The position numbers were made by a program, and so were the translations under genes. A stretch of 64,000 nt of DNA, from positions 44,182,080-44,246,079 of the forward strand of contig CM045729.1 of assembly GCA_024760905.1 (NCBI GenBank), in the 5' to 3' direction. Under the pieces are notes generated by a model. The model searched no databases and had not been told where the DNA came from. It worked only from the letters and a program-made list of their open reading frames with translations. Position 1 is the stretch's first letter; each line of letters starts with the position of its first letter. Below, piece by piece: positions 19,225 to 31,374 of the stretch. The DNA is from Plotosus lineatus (Eukaryota; Chordata; Actinopteri; Siluriformes; Plotosidae).

Positions 19225-20821
19225 TTGCAGCAATGTCAGAGAAAAGAAAAGTTGACAGTGAGTGCCAGGTGGTTTATAAGGAATAGACACCTAAATACTT
19301 TTTTACTAAAGTCCGGTCTAGGGTTGTATGTCTTATTTGCCAAGAAAGCATTTCGGTTTTAAACGAATACATCTCCTGCCACTTTTCCACCAAGGATGCT
19401 AATTACACCAACAATGTGCCACCACAAGAACGTCCGGCTACCGCTGATAGGTTGATCGCGAGCCTGCAGGCCCAGCAAAACACCTTTATCCAAGCAACTT
19501 CCACTGATGAATCAAGCATGAAGATATATGCCTAATTCACCAGGAAATGCTGCATAAATCCATGTTGCAGCTTGACCACGTAGGTTGTGGAACTCTGGTT
19601 GTGAAACGCTGGTTATGAAACTTGTTAACTTTATTCGAGCAACGGGACTTCGCCATTATCAGTTTATTCATTTTCCTGACCGGTTGAACCGGCTCCGACT
19701 GGTTCGAGCAGGCTCCAACCGGTCCGAGCTTGCTCCGACCGGTTCCGACCGGTTAGAACCGGTTCCAACTGATTTGAACCAGCTCCGAGAAGTTCCGACC
19801 GGTTTGAACTGGTTCTCACCAGTTTAAACTGGTTCCGACTGGTCTGAACTGATTCAAATTGGTTCCAACCAGTTAACTTGGTTAACTTTATTCGAGCGAG
19901 GAGACTTCTGTCATGCCTGGAGTATATGTGTCGGACCCAAAGATGCAGGAGACCATGTGAGAAGATTCAACGATTTATTAAACGTTCGGAACTGGAAATC
20001 GCTAGAAAATGCAGAATGGCGGGAACTGGTCGTGCACGAACCGCGGGCCAGGAATCAGAGAGATCGGCGAGGAACAGAGTCACTGGAATCAATCTTCTGA
20101 CAGTGGAGGGTAGCATGCCGTTCTCTTTTATCGCTGGCTGCCGCTGATTGCCGCTGATTGCGCTCCGCTCCGAAACTCCTCTACCGGCGATTGTCATGCC
20201 CCTCGCCAGCACCTGCAATGAACTGAGGAAAGGTTAGTGTCTCCAGCCAGCACAGCCCATGACAACTTCACCATCGTCAGTTTATTCATTTTCCTGAAGA
20301 AACTGACGCTAATCACAGGGACTTGCTATTGTTCGCTGGTTCAGTTTGGGGAAAGTATGTCAGTGAGTGTGGAGCTCTAACAGGAGATTATTTAATTTTT
20401 GGAACTACTTGAGAATACTCACAATTTTCCTGAGCTGAAAGACACTGATTGGCTGTGATTTCGCTTTTACTGTGTACAAACGGATCCACATGAACAAGCT
20501 GAGTGTGAAGCTACAAGGGAAAACAGTTTGTGCATGAAATGCAAGGAAACATTAGAGTCTTCAAAACCAGGCTAGTTTTATTTTCAAAGCAAATGTCAGA
20601 CAAGTCATTTGCTCATTTCTCCCACACTTGCCAGGTTAAATGAAGTCCTGCAGCATATGAACAAATCCAGCAAAGCACCGGAGGACCTGCATCAAGAATT
20701 CTGCCGTCAGTTTTGTGATTTTGTAAAAATTGACATGGCACTTCAGCTGGTGTCAGGTCCCTTCTTACAAGACCCTGAAACGGTACCACAGGAGTTGCAG
20801 TTGGAACTTATTGATCTCTAA
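19225..20821 (+). pseudogene. Degraded hAT transposase (BED finger N-term and hATC-proximal piece)
   Basis: At about 19232 the reading is MSEKRKVDSECQVV..., a stop, then YFFTKVRSRVVCLICQESIS, a BED-type zinc finger with Cys-Leu-Ile-Cys spacing. At 20615-20821 it is LARLNEVLQHMNKSSKAPED...FCDFVKIDMALQLVS..DPETVPQELQLELIDL, typical of the region before the hAT dimerisation domain in domesticated and fish hAT proteins. The catalytic middle is replaced by a minisatellite and other DNA. It is dead. Confidence 0.65.
19675..19880. repeat. GGTTCCGACC-type degenerate minisatellite
   Basis: About 20 tandem copies of a roughly 10-bp unit built on ACCGGTTC/GAACCGGT. Units are partly palindromic and become A/T-richer rightwards. 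Duplicated GTTAACTTTATTCGAGC borders it at about 19624 and 19880. Confidence 0.8.
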
Positions 20822-20888
20822 TGTGAGACAGTGACAGTAGACAATAGACAGTGAAAGACATGGCTGGCCCATGATAACGCAGTTAGCT

Positions 20889-20913
20889 GCACTGTGTGTG
20901 TGTGTGTGTGTGG
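20889..20913. repeat. (TG)n microsatellite
   Basis: Short TG run embedded in a SINE-body fragment (20825-20890, minus). Confidence 0.85.
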
Positions 20914-20992
20914 ATAAGGAGAAAAGTTTATTTTTTCACTATAGATGTATACCAAAATATATGAGGTATATAAACATAATACTGTACATGCA

Positions 20993-21255
20993 CCCCCAGT
21001 GCAGCTAACTGGGTTATCAAAGGCGGGCCATGTCTCTCACTGTCTGTGGTGTGAGGCATGTAAAAGAGCCATTGCTGACTTTCGACAAGAGTAGACTGCA
21101 AAGCCGTCAGCGTGTTTCCGCCCTGCGATGGCCTGGCGAGCTGTCCAGGGTGTACTCTGCCCTCGCCCTGAGTTGGCTGGGATGGGCACCAGCCTCCGCG
21201 TGACCCTAATTAGGATGAAGCGGGTACAGAAAATGAACTGATGAACTGATGATGA
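20993..21255 (+). mobile_element. 5'-truncated SINE, L2-type-tail subtype
   Basis: Starts CCCCCAGTGCAGCTAACTGG and ends CCCTAATTAGGATGAAGCGG plus ATGAACTG repeats. The TSD is ACTGTACATGCA at 20981-20992 and 21256-21267. Confidence 0.85.
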
Positions 21256-21267
21256 ACTGTACATGCA

Positions 21268-22492
21268 ACATGCAGATTATGTCTTGTGGAAATGTTTGTT
21301 TCATGGTAGATGTCAGTAAAAAGTTAATAAAGGAAAATGCATGTGAGATGTTTGTCCTCAGTCTTTATGTTTGCTCCTTTGTCCTGCATTCTTTGGCACA
21401 ACGCTTAGTTAAAGTTAAGGATCAGTTTGTAACACTTGGTTATTCTTACAAAAAGAGCACAGAAATGTATCAGCTCCATGTACTCCCATTAATTTTAACT
21501 TTATATGCATGCTGATGATTTTTTTTTTTCTCTTCCAAGGCTATTATCTGACTATAACGCTTTATCCACTAGATGTCAGTGGAGTTCCCCACTGAAATTA
21601 AAAGTGAAACACTCAGATAAATTAATATGTATTTAAAGATACATTACTAAGAAAACAAAGTCTGGGTATACTGTAATTAAAGTGTTTTGATTAATAACAC
21701 AGTAGTAATGCATATATAATTACAGGAGGAAAAGATGCTGAGTCAGAGATGAGTGGAGAAAAGGAAAGTGGGAGTGGTGAGGATGGAGTATGAGGGAAAA
21801 GGAGGAGGGATGAAAGGATGAGGAGAGACTGCAGAGAGAATAAGGCACCAATGACCTCAAACAGCTCTCAGCTTTCCATGTATGGGTGTGTACACTCAGA
21901 AAGGCTCTCCTTGGTTTTTTTGTTCTGTCTTTAATGCGCATTTGGCTTTCTTTTACATTCCAACACATAACTGAGGGTTCTCTAGTATTGGGTAAGTACT
22001 GCTGCTGTTTTTCTTTGAACTGTTTAGCTTTAATTTCTATTTGCCAGGATAAAGAAAAGGAACCATACTTTAATGTTTGTCTTGTAAGATTTTTGAAACG
22101 ACTTTGTGTTTGAATAAGGCATTCCCATTTCCCTAACCTTAGGTAGGACTGTGTGCAGGGGAAGTGTACAACTCATACTGGATACTGGAGCCAAAGCACA
22201 CTAACATTCAGACTTGTTTTTGGAAAATTTGAGTCACACTTGCATGTGGTTTTTCTGGACTCTGTTGGAAAGACATTCTTAATTTGTGACTGTGCACTCA
22301 TGCTGGATATGCTAACTTATATGTCTCTTTGTATTGGATTCTTTTTAAACACTAAACAAATACAGATACAGTTCCCATAATATTTTGCCGAAGACAGAAT
22401 ATTATCACAAATAATGTGATTCAGTTGCACAAGGTATCACTGACTTCATGACTCACACTTAAGTTCCTAATTATATATGTTACAGATGTTTA

Positions 22493-22496
<4 letters not shown>
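21268..22496. other. Intergenic spacer without recognised gene or repeat
   Basis: Comparatively unique AT-rich sequence upstream of PLCD4. It could contain noncoding 5' exons of PLCD4, but I see nothing decisive. Confidence 0.4.

Positions 22497-22528
<32 letters not shown>
22497..22528. repeat. (CT)n microsatellite
   Basis: Pure CT run of about 30 bp. Confidence 0.95.
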
Positions 22529-22532
<4 letters not shown>

Positions 22533-22551
22533 CACTATTTTTCTTGTAATC

Positions 22552-22896
22552 AGTTCAGTTCATTTTCTGTAACCGCTTCATCCTAATTAGGGTCACGGGG
22601 AGGCTGGTGCCCATCCCAGCCAACTCAGGGCGAGGGCAGAGTACACCCTGGACAGCTCGCCAGGCCATTGCAGGGCGTAAACACGCTGACGGCTTTGCAG
22701 CCTACTCTTGTCGAAAGTCAGCAATGGTTCTTTGACATGCCTCTCACCATAGACAGTGAGAGACATGGCCGGCCTTTGATAACCCAGTGAGCTGCACTGG
22801 AGGGGGACAGTGACAACCTTGTGGATAGTGGGACTCGAACCCCCAACCTTTGGATCAGCGATCCAGCGCCTTATACCACTAGACCACCACTTCCCC
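22552..22896 (-). mobile_element. SINE, L2-type-tail subtype, full length
   Basis: Reverse-oriented complete copy with tRNA-like head at 22800-22896 and tail CCTAATTAGGATGAAGCGGT at the left. The TSD ATTTTTCTTGTAATC is perfect at 22537-22551 and 22897-22911. Confidence 0.9.
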
Positions 22897-23164
22897 ATTT
22901 TTCTTGTAATCTGTTTCTAAATTAACCAATAATATTTTAAATCTTGTTATTTAAAAATAATGAAGCAGAGAATCTTTCATGGCCACGAGTGCTTCCATGC
23001 TTGGTATTAATGCTGAAGGATTAGATTGGGGTGTCAAACTCATTTTCAGTCAGGGCCACATTCCGATATTTCAAGATGTCTTGATCTGAACATCTATTCC
23101 AATAGTGCCACCTTGAAATCCGCATGCCAAAATTATTAGTTTTGGCATATTTCCTCTTTTCATT

Positions 23165-23346
23165 TACAGCATTTGGCAGATGCTCTCATCCAGAGCAACT
23201 CACAAATATCTTTTTTTTTTTATACAACTGAGCAAATGAAGGTTGAGGGCCTTACTTAAGGGCCCAATAGTGATGATTGCAGGGATTGAACCACTGGCCT
23301 GCAGATTAGCAACCCATTGCTTTAACCACTAAATCACCACTGCCCT
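23165..23346 (-). mobile_element. tRNA-derived SINE (GTAAGTCGCTCTGGAT-type tail)
   Basis: The minus strand runs from a tRNA-like head (GTGGTGATTTAGTGGTTAAAG) to a tail complementary to GCATTTGGCAGATGCTCTCA. A second copy lies at 24060-24285. Confidence 0.65.
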
Positions 23347-23582
23347 CTTTTCTTTTATTCACCTGCATTTTCTGACAGCACTTAACATTGACAAGCTAGC
23401 TTGAAATCGTTTGCCTCCACCTAGTGAAAGGATGATAAATAAGATTTCTTGATAATGGTTGATGCAAAGAAAGTTCAATAATCATATTCCTTGAAAGCTC
23501 ATGAGCGCCACATAAAATGTCTTGCCGGGATAGATTTGGACAATGGGCCTTGGGTTTGACCTCTGTAGACGACAAACAAAAT

Positions 23583-23936
23583 CTTCTTCTTTTCCTTTCA
23601 GCTTTTCCCCCTTTTTCAGGGGTTGCCACAGCGAATCATCTGATTCGGACATTTTTTATTTGGCATAGGTTTTTACATTGGACGCCCTTCCTGACACAAC
23701 CCTTTAGCAAGGGACAGACGCACGCTGACTGCTATGCAGTTACTCTTTACGAAAGTCAGCAATGGTTCTTTTACATGCCTCACACCATAGACAGTGAGAG
23801 ACATGGCCGGTCTTTGATAACCCAGTTAGCTGCACTGGGGGACAGTGACAACATTGTGGAGAGTGGGACTCGAACCCTCAACCATAGGATCAGCGATCCA
23901 GTGCCCGATATCACTAGGCCACCACTGTCCACAGAT
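23583..23936 (-). mobile_element. SINE, RTE-tail subtype, full length
   Basis: Reverse copy beginning with the RTE-like tail (CTTCTTTTCCTTTCAGC, GCCACAGCGAATCATCTGAT) and ending with the tRNA-like head near 23930. The TSD is GACAAACAAAAT at 23571-23582 and 23937-23948. Confidence 0.88.
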
Positions 23937-24059
23937 GACAAACAAAATAAAGATTCTTAAATGATTAATCTGGAGTAATTTTTTTTTTTTATCCAGCAAT
24001 GGACTGGTGGCCTGTTTAGGATGTACCTTGTCACCCAAACACAGCAGGGATTGTCTCCA

Positions 24060-24285
24060 TTTACATTACATTTACATCATTTAACAGACATCCTTATCCA
24101 GACCAATTTGTGCTTTTGTCTCATTTATTTATCGCATTTATACATAAATGAAGTGAGCAGTTGTGGGTTAAAAGCCTTAATTATAGGCCCAACAGTGGCA
24201 TGTTGGTGGTAGTGGGACTTGAACCCCAACTATCTGTTCAGTAACTCAGAGCCTTAACCAATGATTCATCACTGCTCCCAGCTGG
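24060..24285 (-). mobile_element. tRNA-derived SINE copy
   Basis: Same family as 23165-23346 and more degraded. CATTTAACAGACATCCTTAT is the reverse-complement tail. Confidence 0.55.
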
Positions 24286-24590
24286 CTCCAGTTTCCCCAA
24301 GGACCCTGGTTAATAAACAAACAAACAAACAAACAAGCAGATATTGGATTGATGGAATTCCTCCATCTTTAATAAAGCTCTGACAGTTCATACATAGCAT
24401 AATTAAGGCTGTGATTTTTTCCTTCTAGTAACCATGTAGCTATTCTAATATAAATTAAGACTAGCAGAGTGACCCACAATTTACTTTATACAGTAAACAT
24501 GAAAGCTGATGATGTACCAGTGTACTGTACTGTATTGCTTTTTTCTATTAAAGATGATCATGTATGTTGCAGATACTTTGTATTGGGATA

Positions 24591-24612
24591 ATGGAAAGTC
24601 TACAGAAAATCT
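24591..24612 (+). CDS. plcd4: PLCD4 first coding micro-exon (22 nt)
   Basis: ATG in good context (A at -3, G at +4) encodes MESLQKI plus one base, then the strong donor GTAAGT. It joins in phase to exon 24724, giving [21 protein letters not shown], which resembles PLC-delta N-termini. If this were not an exon, the first Met would be in exon 2 (DIMKAG). Confidence 0.75.
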
Positions 24613-27600
24613 GTAAGTTTGTCCAAAGGTCACCTCATTCATTGTTTCTTCTTTTTGGTTTCATATTATAAGCTAGTGTCAGATATGCCTCATGGATATA
24701 TATTTATGCCATCACTCTTTCAGGTGTTGGGAGTAATACCAGTCTTGACATTATGAAGGCTGGAAGTTTCCTGAGAAAAGCAGCATCTAGCGTGTGGAAA
24801 GGACATCGCCACTACAAACTGCAGGATGATGGCAAGACTATCATGTACAAATCCAGCTGGTCAATAAATTCTTATTCATCCTGTAGGTATCCACAGAGCA
24901 TGCCACATTTTCCTTAGAAAGAAACGTTTTATCCATCTTCGGCTTAGTGAATATTGCTGAATCGAATAGTCCCCTTGATGTTCTATCTCAAAGCATATTC
25001 AAGGATTCAAGACCTTTATTTGTCAATTGTGTGCAAACACAGTTCAGGCACATAGGAATTCTTGTGCAAGGCTCTCAGAGTCAGTAAGTTTTAATTAAAA
25101 AAACAGGAAGAAAAAGAAGATGAATCAGAAAGGAAATAAATATGAAGATAAAAACAATTTATTGACATCCAGTTCTCGAGGTCGTGTGGATTTCCTCCGG
25201 GTACTCTAGTTTAATCCCACAATCCAAACACATGCACATAAGGCTAATTGTTGGTACCAAATAGCCCTGGTTGTGAATGGTTGTGTGACCATGCAATAGT
25301 CTGATGAGCTGGTGCATTTATGTAAATGTTGTGGACTTATGGATACAGTTCATTGACTACTGAGTTCAAGTTTAACTTTGTTGGTATATAAAGGACATGC
25401 ACATGATTTCAATACCGATTCTCAAAGATTCTCTTGTAAACCAACATTTATTGATTTATTTTTGTTTTATTGTGCAAATGTGGTTAATACTGCAACCAAA
25501 GGTTTTGGAGTGTTTGTAATGAGCAAGTAATGCAGATGAGTAATCAGCAGATTTAATGAAATCATTTTAAGTGAAAATTGCTAATCATCTAAAAGATAGC
25601 TTGAATTGATTGACAATGCAGATATAGAGTATGCAGTATGTAGTGTACAAATTTGAGATATTAGTTAACATATACCTAGACAGTATTAACGTCTGTGGCA
25701 GTGGTGGCCTGGTCATAAGGTGCTGGATTGCTGATCCCAAGGTCAGGGGTTCAAGCCCCACCCTCAACGGGTTTTCACTGCTGCACCCCCCAGTGCGACT
25801 AACTGGGTTATTGAACTGTCTGTGGTGAGAGGCATGTAAAAGAACCATTCATGAAAGTCAGAGTAGGCTGAATAGCTGTCATTATGTTTTTGCCCTGCGA
25901 TGGCCTGGCAAGCTGTTCAGGTGGCTGTCCAGGGTGTACTGCCCAGAGTTGGATGAGATGGCACCAGCCTTTCTGCTACCTTAATTAGGTTCAGAAATTG
26001 AATGAATATTGACTGGTTATGTTACTAAAAATTTACTGAGAGCTTATTAATGCTGAAGTAAATACAGTATTCATTTTAATTCAGGAAACTGTAAGCTAAA
26101 GCATCCCTTACACGGACCCCTTACTTTCCGCGGTTAATGGGGACCAAGGACCCCCCCCCCCTTGACTGCCGATTTCCACAAAGTAGGATTGACCCCCCCC
26201 CACCCCCTGACTGACATATACATACATGTATATGTGTATATAATATCAATAAATACATATTCAATGCAGGGCAGTGGTAGCCTAGTGGTATAGGGCACTG
26301 GATCGCTGATCCAAAGGTTGGGGGTTCAAGTCCCACACTTCACAAGGTTGTCACTGTCCCCCCAGTGCAGCTAACTGGGTTATCAAAGGCCGGCCATGTC
26401 TCTCACTGTCGATGGTAAGAGGCATGTAAAAGAACCATTTCTGACTTTTGACAAGAGTAGCTGCAAAGCCGTCAGTGTGTTTCCGCCCTGTGATGGCCTG
26501 GCGAGCTGTCCAGGGTGTACTCTGCCCTCGCCCAGAGTCAGCTGGGATGGGTGCCAGCCTCCCCCCCGACCCTAATTAGGACTAAGGGGTTACAGAAACT
26601 GAACAGAACTGAACATATTCAATGCTATAAATGCTTATAATAAGAATTAAACATTAAAAAATAATGCATAAGATGTTGAAAATACAATATAAATACACAC
26701 ACATATAGACGTGCACGCGCACACACTCAAATGCATACCTCACATAAAAATGTGAGTAGTTTTGTTGGGGGTTTTGAGTTTTTTTGTTTTTTTTTCATCA
26801 TTGGCCTTGTTTTGTGGCATTTTCATTAAGTTTTTCCTTATTTTTCCTTAATTTTCTTCTTTTTAAATTTTTTTATGAATATTTTTGAAAGACCCGCGAT
26901 GCACTGAAGCCGCAGAAACTGAAGCATGAAGTAGTGAGGGATCACTGTATTTTATTTTTGTAAATTTTGTGAATGTTATTATTTTACCTGTTAACAATCC
27001 TCATTGTATTGTATATTGCTAGATCTGTCAACAAGGAGAAAAGAAAGTTCTGGCTACTTATTTAATTGTGTCGTCCGTCAAGTGTTAATGAGCTCAGCCA
27101 GCTTTATTATTTAATTTCTGAGACTTGCATTTAATTACACTGATTTGGACAAAGTTCCTGTATTATTGTCAGTTAAAGAGGAACCACCCCTCAACCCCCA
27201 CTTCCCAAAACATAACTTAACCTTTGGTTAAAACAACAGCGCTAGCTTTGTACAGTGTTTTTTGCAGCTATGCAGTGATAAACAGTGGAAATTGAAGCTC
27301 AGGTAGGTGGGCATGTGGTGGGTCTTTGTGCTACTCTTCACTCTGCTCTCATTTCTGTTGATCTGTTGAACCCTTAAGAAATAATCTGTATTTGATCAGT
27401 TTACTTTATTTAGCCAAACAAGTTAATGTTAATGTGTGGTTCCTTCAGTCTCTGTAGGTGATGTGGAGGTGGTAAGAGAGGGTCATCAATCTGAAGTATT
27501 CCTTAAAATGCCAGATGCATTTCCTCCAGAATGCTGCTTCACACTGGTGTTTCGTGGCCGTCGAGGAAACCTGGATCTTGTGGCCTCGTCTGCTGAGGAG

Positions 27601-29383
27601 GCTCAGGCTTGGATTCAGGGTATGCGGATGCTTATAAAGAACCTGCAGAGCATGGATGAGTGTGACAGACTTGACCAGTATCCTTTTTTATGTCCATCCA
27701 ATTCTCATCTCATGCCCAACTGAGGCATGATCATTTCTAAGAGTTGGTATTTTTAAGATTTTAGGTCTTGATTACGAATATCGTCAGGGAAATGAAACTT
27801 AAAAATGTTTTCCTTAAACAATTTCTCTAATCAGATGGATTTCTGATTTGTTTCTGACAGCAGACAAAAACAAAGATGGAAGGATAAGCTTCAAGGAAGT
27901 TCAGAAGCTGCTGAAGCATATGAACATAGCCATGAATGAGGATCATGCAAAAGAAATTTTTAGTGTGAGCTATGGCTAGATAGGGCATGATTAGAATTGG
28001 TTTCTGTTTTAAAAATCACAAAAAAGGGTATTAACCTATACGGAAATACTTTTATTTCCTTGTGCTGTTGAAATCTTGATGATGATTGGTTGAAAGGTGT
28101 TGATTCATTTCCTATTACAAAATCTCTGGTGACAGTGCCATCTGTAATTCAATTCACATGATGTTTATATAATGCACTTGTTCTCATTCACTGAATTGAA
28201 TAGTGTCATTCATTGAATAGTGTAATGAATTCTGCACATAAACAGACACTCTATAGTCTCTGTAGGTGATATGGAGGCAGTATGAGGGGGGTATATCACT
28301 GCTATAACCCCAGAATACACATCTTCTATCGATATACCTTGTATATAGGACACCGCATGATTATTACTTCACGTTGAGACAAGTCTTCCATTTTCTCTGC
28401 ATGTAGATGTCTGATATGAGCAGGACAGAAACGCTGGATGCTCAGGAATTTGTCCACTTCTATAACATGCTTACACAGAGGAAGGAAATACTGGAGTTAT
28501 TTCATAAACTCTCCAGCAATAAACTGGATATTTCCCACTGTGATTTGGAGGAATTCCTGAGAGAAGAGCAGCTAGAGGGCGGGAGGAGTTATGAACATGC
28601 ACTTGAGTTGATCCACCAATATGAACCATCGCATACTGGTACTGACCACCAAGTGCATATCAGCTTTAACCTTTGCAAAACTCAGTATAGTGATATATAC
28701 GTAAATAAAGGATTAAGAAAGAATTCTCCAACTGATTAAATAAATAACTAGAGAAACCAGTAAGCACTAACTCACTTTCATAATATTTGAAGGTATACTT
28801 TAGGTTTACCATTTTATAATGTATTTAGCTGAAGTGCATTCAGTATTGATTTTATTGAACTTATCCTGAAAGTCTATTCATTGATTGTTTTTTTTTGTTT
28901 GTTTTTTTTGAACAGCTAAAACCCACAATGTCATGTCTGTTGATGGATTTCTAATGTACCTGACCTCCCCTGAAGGCTCCATCTTCAACTCAAAACACCA
29001 ACATCTCTATCAGGACATGACACAGCCTCTCAGTCATTACTTTATCTCCTCTTCACACAACACGTACCTTTTAGATGACCAGCTGAAAGGGAGGAGCAGC
29101 GTGGAAGCATACATTAAGTAAAAATACACTTTTACACTTGCATACTGATTACATTTAAATTGTTCTGCGAAGAAAGTCATAATATTCTCTACATTTAATG
29201 GCCAATTTAATACATTTACATTTACAGCATCTAACAGACCCTCTTGTCCAGAGCTACTTAGAGAAGTTATAATTATATAACAATTATAAAAAGAAAGTGC
29301 CCAAAATGATATATTATATAATTATATAATATTATATATTATATATTATATAAAATATATGTATACATATACATACATACTTA

Positions 29384-29447
<64 letters not shown>

Positions 29448-31255
29448 CAGATAGACAGATATACATACTGCCTGTCTGTCTTCCTTTCGGCTTTTTCCCT
29501 TTTACTCGGGAGTCGCCACAGCGAATCATCTGATTCGCATGTTTGATTTGGCAGAGGTTTTTACATCGCATACCCTTCCTGTCACAGGGACAGAAACACG
29601 CTGACGACTTTGCAGCTACTCTTTACGAAAGTCAGCAATGGTTCTTTTACATGCCTCTCACCATAGACAGTGAGAGACATGGCCCGCCTTTGATAACCCA
29701 GTTAGCTGCAGACCAATATGGGTAGTGACAACCCTGTGGAGAGTGGGACTCGACCCCCCAACCTTTGGATCAGCGATCCAGCCCCCTATACCACTAGACC
29801 ACCACTGGTCCCATAGACAGATATACATACATATATCCTATATACACCTATATATCTATTCACATATGCACACATTTATAAACTATACAGTCACATTCTC
29901 AACACCTATTCACATATATAGAAAGATAAATGATATGTCAAAAGTGCATGAAATACATCTGGTAAGAGGGAGAGTTTTTTTATTAGAAGGTGCATGCTGA
30001 TAAAATGTTATGATGTTTGAGACCTGCTTTAAACATGAACATTGCACTTAGAAGTAATAATGCGCCGTCCAGGAAGATGGTCTGAATGATGATTATTCAG
30101 TCAGTGTGTGAGATGATGATGATGATGGTGGGGTTACATGTTTAACAGCTTGTGGATTAAAGCTGTTCTTGAGTCTATACGTTTGTGTTTTTAGTGTCCT
30201 GTACATTTTTCTGGGGGGGGGTCCCTGATAATTCCACTGACTCTTCTCTGAAGTCTGTACATGTAAATCATTGAGAGAGGATAGTGTAGTTCCAATTACC
30301 CATCCTGCAGTCCTCACCACCTGTAGCAAGGCCTTTGTGTTCTTTGCAGTACAGCTGCTAATCCACACTGTACAGCAGGAGGTCAGGAGGCTCTCTATGG
30401 CAGAGCAGTAAACGTTTGTCAGTAGGGGTCGGAGTAGACATGCTTATCGGAGCTTTCGAAAGGAGTGCATCCTTTGTTGGGGTTTCCACACCTGGTGGGA
30501 GATGTTTGTGGTCAAGATGTAGTCAGCAGATATGTGGACTACAAGAAATTTGAAGCACTCCATTATCTCTACCTCCTCTCCATCAATGTAGAGGGCAGAT
30601 TGCTCAGTTTGTTTCGATCTTCAGAAGACCGTTATCATCTCAGTGGTTTTGGATGCATTTAGCTCCAGATTATTCATGCTGCACCATCTCCACAGATGCT
30701 GGACTTTCCCCACTTGGTGGGAGATGTTTGTGGTCGAAGTGACGTCAGTAGATATGTACACTACAAGAAACTTAAAGCACTCCAGCATCTCCACCTCCTC
30801 TCCATCAATGTAGAGGGCAGAGTGCTCAGTTTGTTTCAATCTTCTGATGTCCATTATCATCTCATTGGTTTTGGATGCGTTTAGTTCCAGATTGTTGTTG
30901 CTGCACCATCGCCACAGATGCTGGACTTCTTATCTGTAGGCTGACTTGTTATTTGTAATCAAACCAATGACAGGAGTGTCGGTGATGAATTTGATGATGA
31001 TGTTGCTTGTGTGAGTGAGGGGACAGTTGTGTGTGAAGAGGTAGAAGAAGAGGAGGCTAAGAACACACTCCTGTGATGTTTCAGTGTTCAGAATGTGACT
31101 GGAGGAAATGCCGTCTCCCTTCCTGCCATTCTGAGTTCTGTCGTTATAGTGGTTTGTTAGGACACAGGCCAAGTATATAGTCAGTCAAACTCTGAGCATG
31201 TGTTGAGTCTTTTTTGTTTGTTTGTTTGTTTTTGTCTTGGTTTGTGCGCATGCGC

Positions 31256-31313
<58 letters not shown>

Positions 31314-31336
31314 ACGTGTGTGTGTGTGTGTGTGTA

Positions 31337-31374
<38 letters not shown>

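Noticed and set aside
12398..24590. A bidirectional promoter for USP37 and PLCD4
   Set aside because: The start codons are 12.2 kb apart with many transposons between them, so a shared promoter is unlikely.
24887..24888. Alternative GT donor 4 nt downstream in PLCD4 exon 2
   Set aside because: It would shift the frame and hit a stop in exon 3. The donor at 24883 restores SSFSVGDV homology.
29332..29571. Open frames made of Tyr-Ile, Cys-Val or Thr-His repeats (also at 9223, 10078, 31144-31401, 34676)
   Set aside because: They are translations of TA, CA and TG microsatellites.
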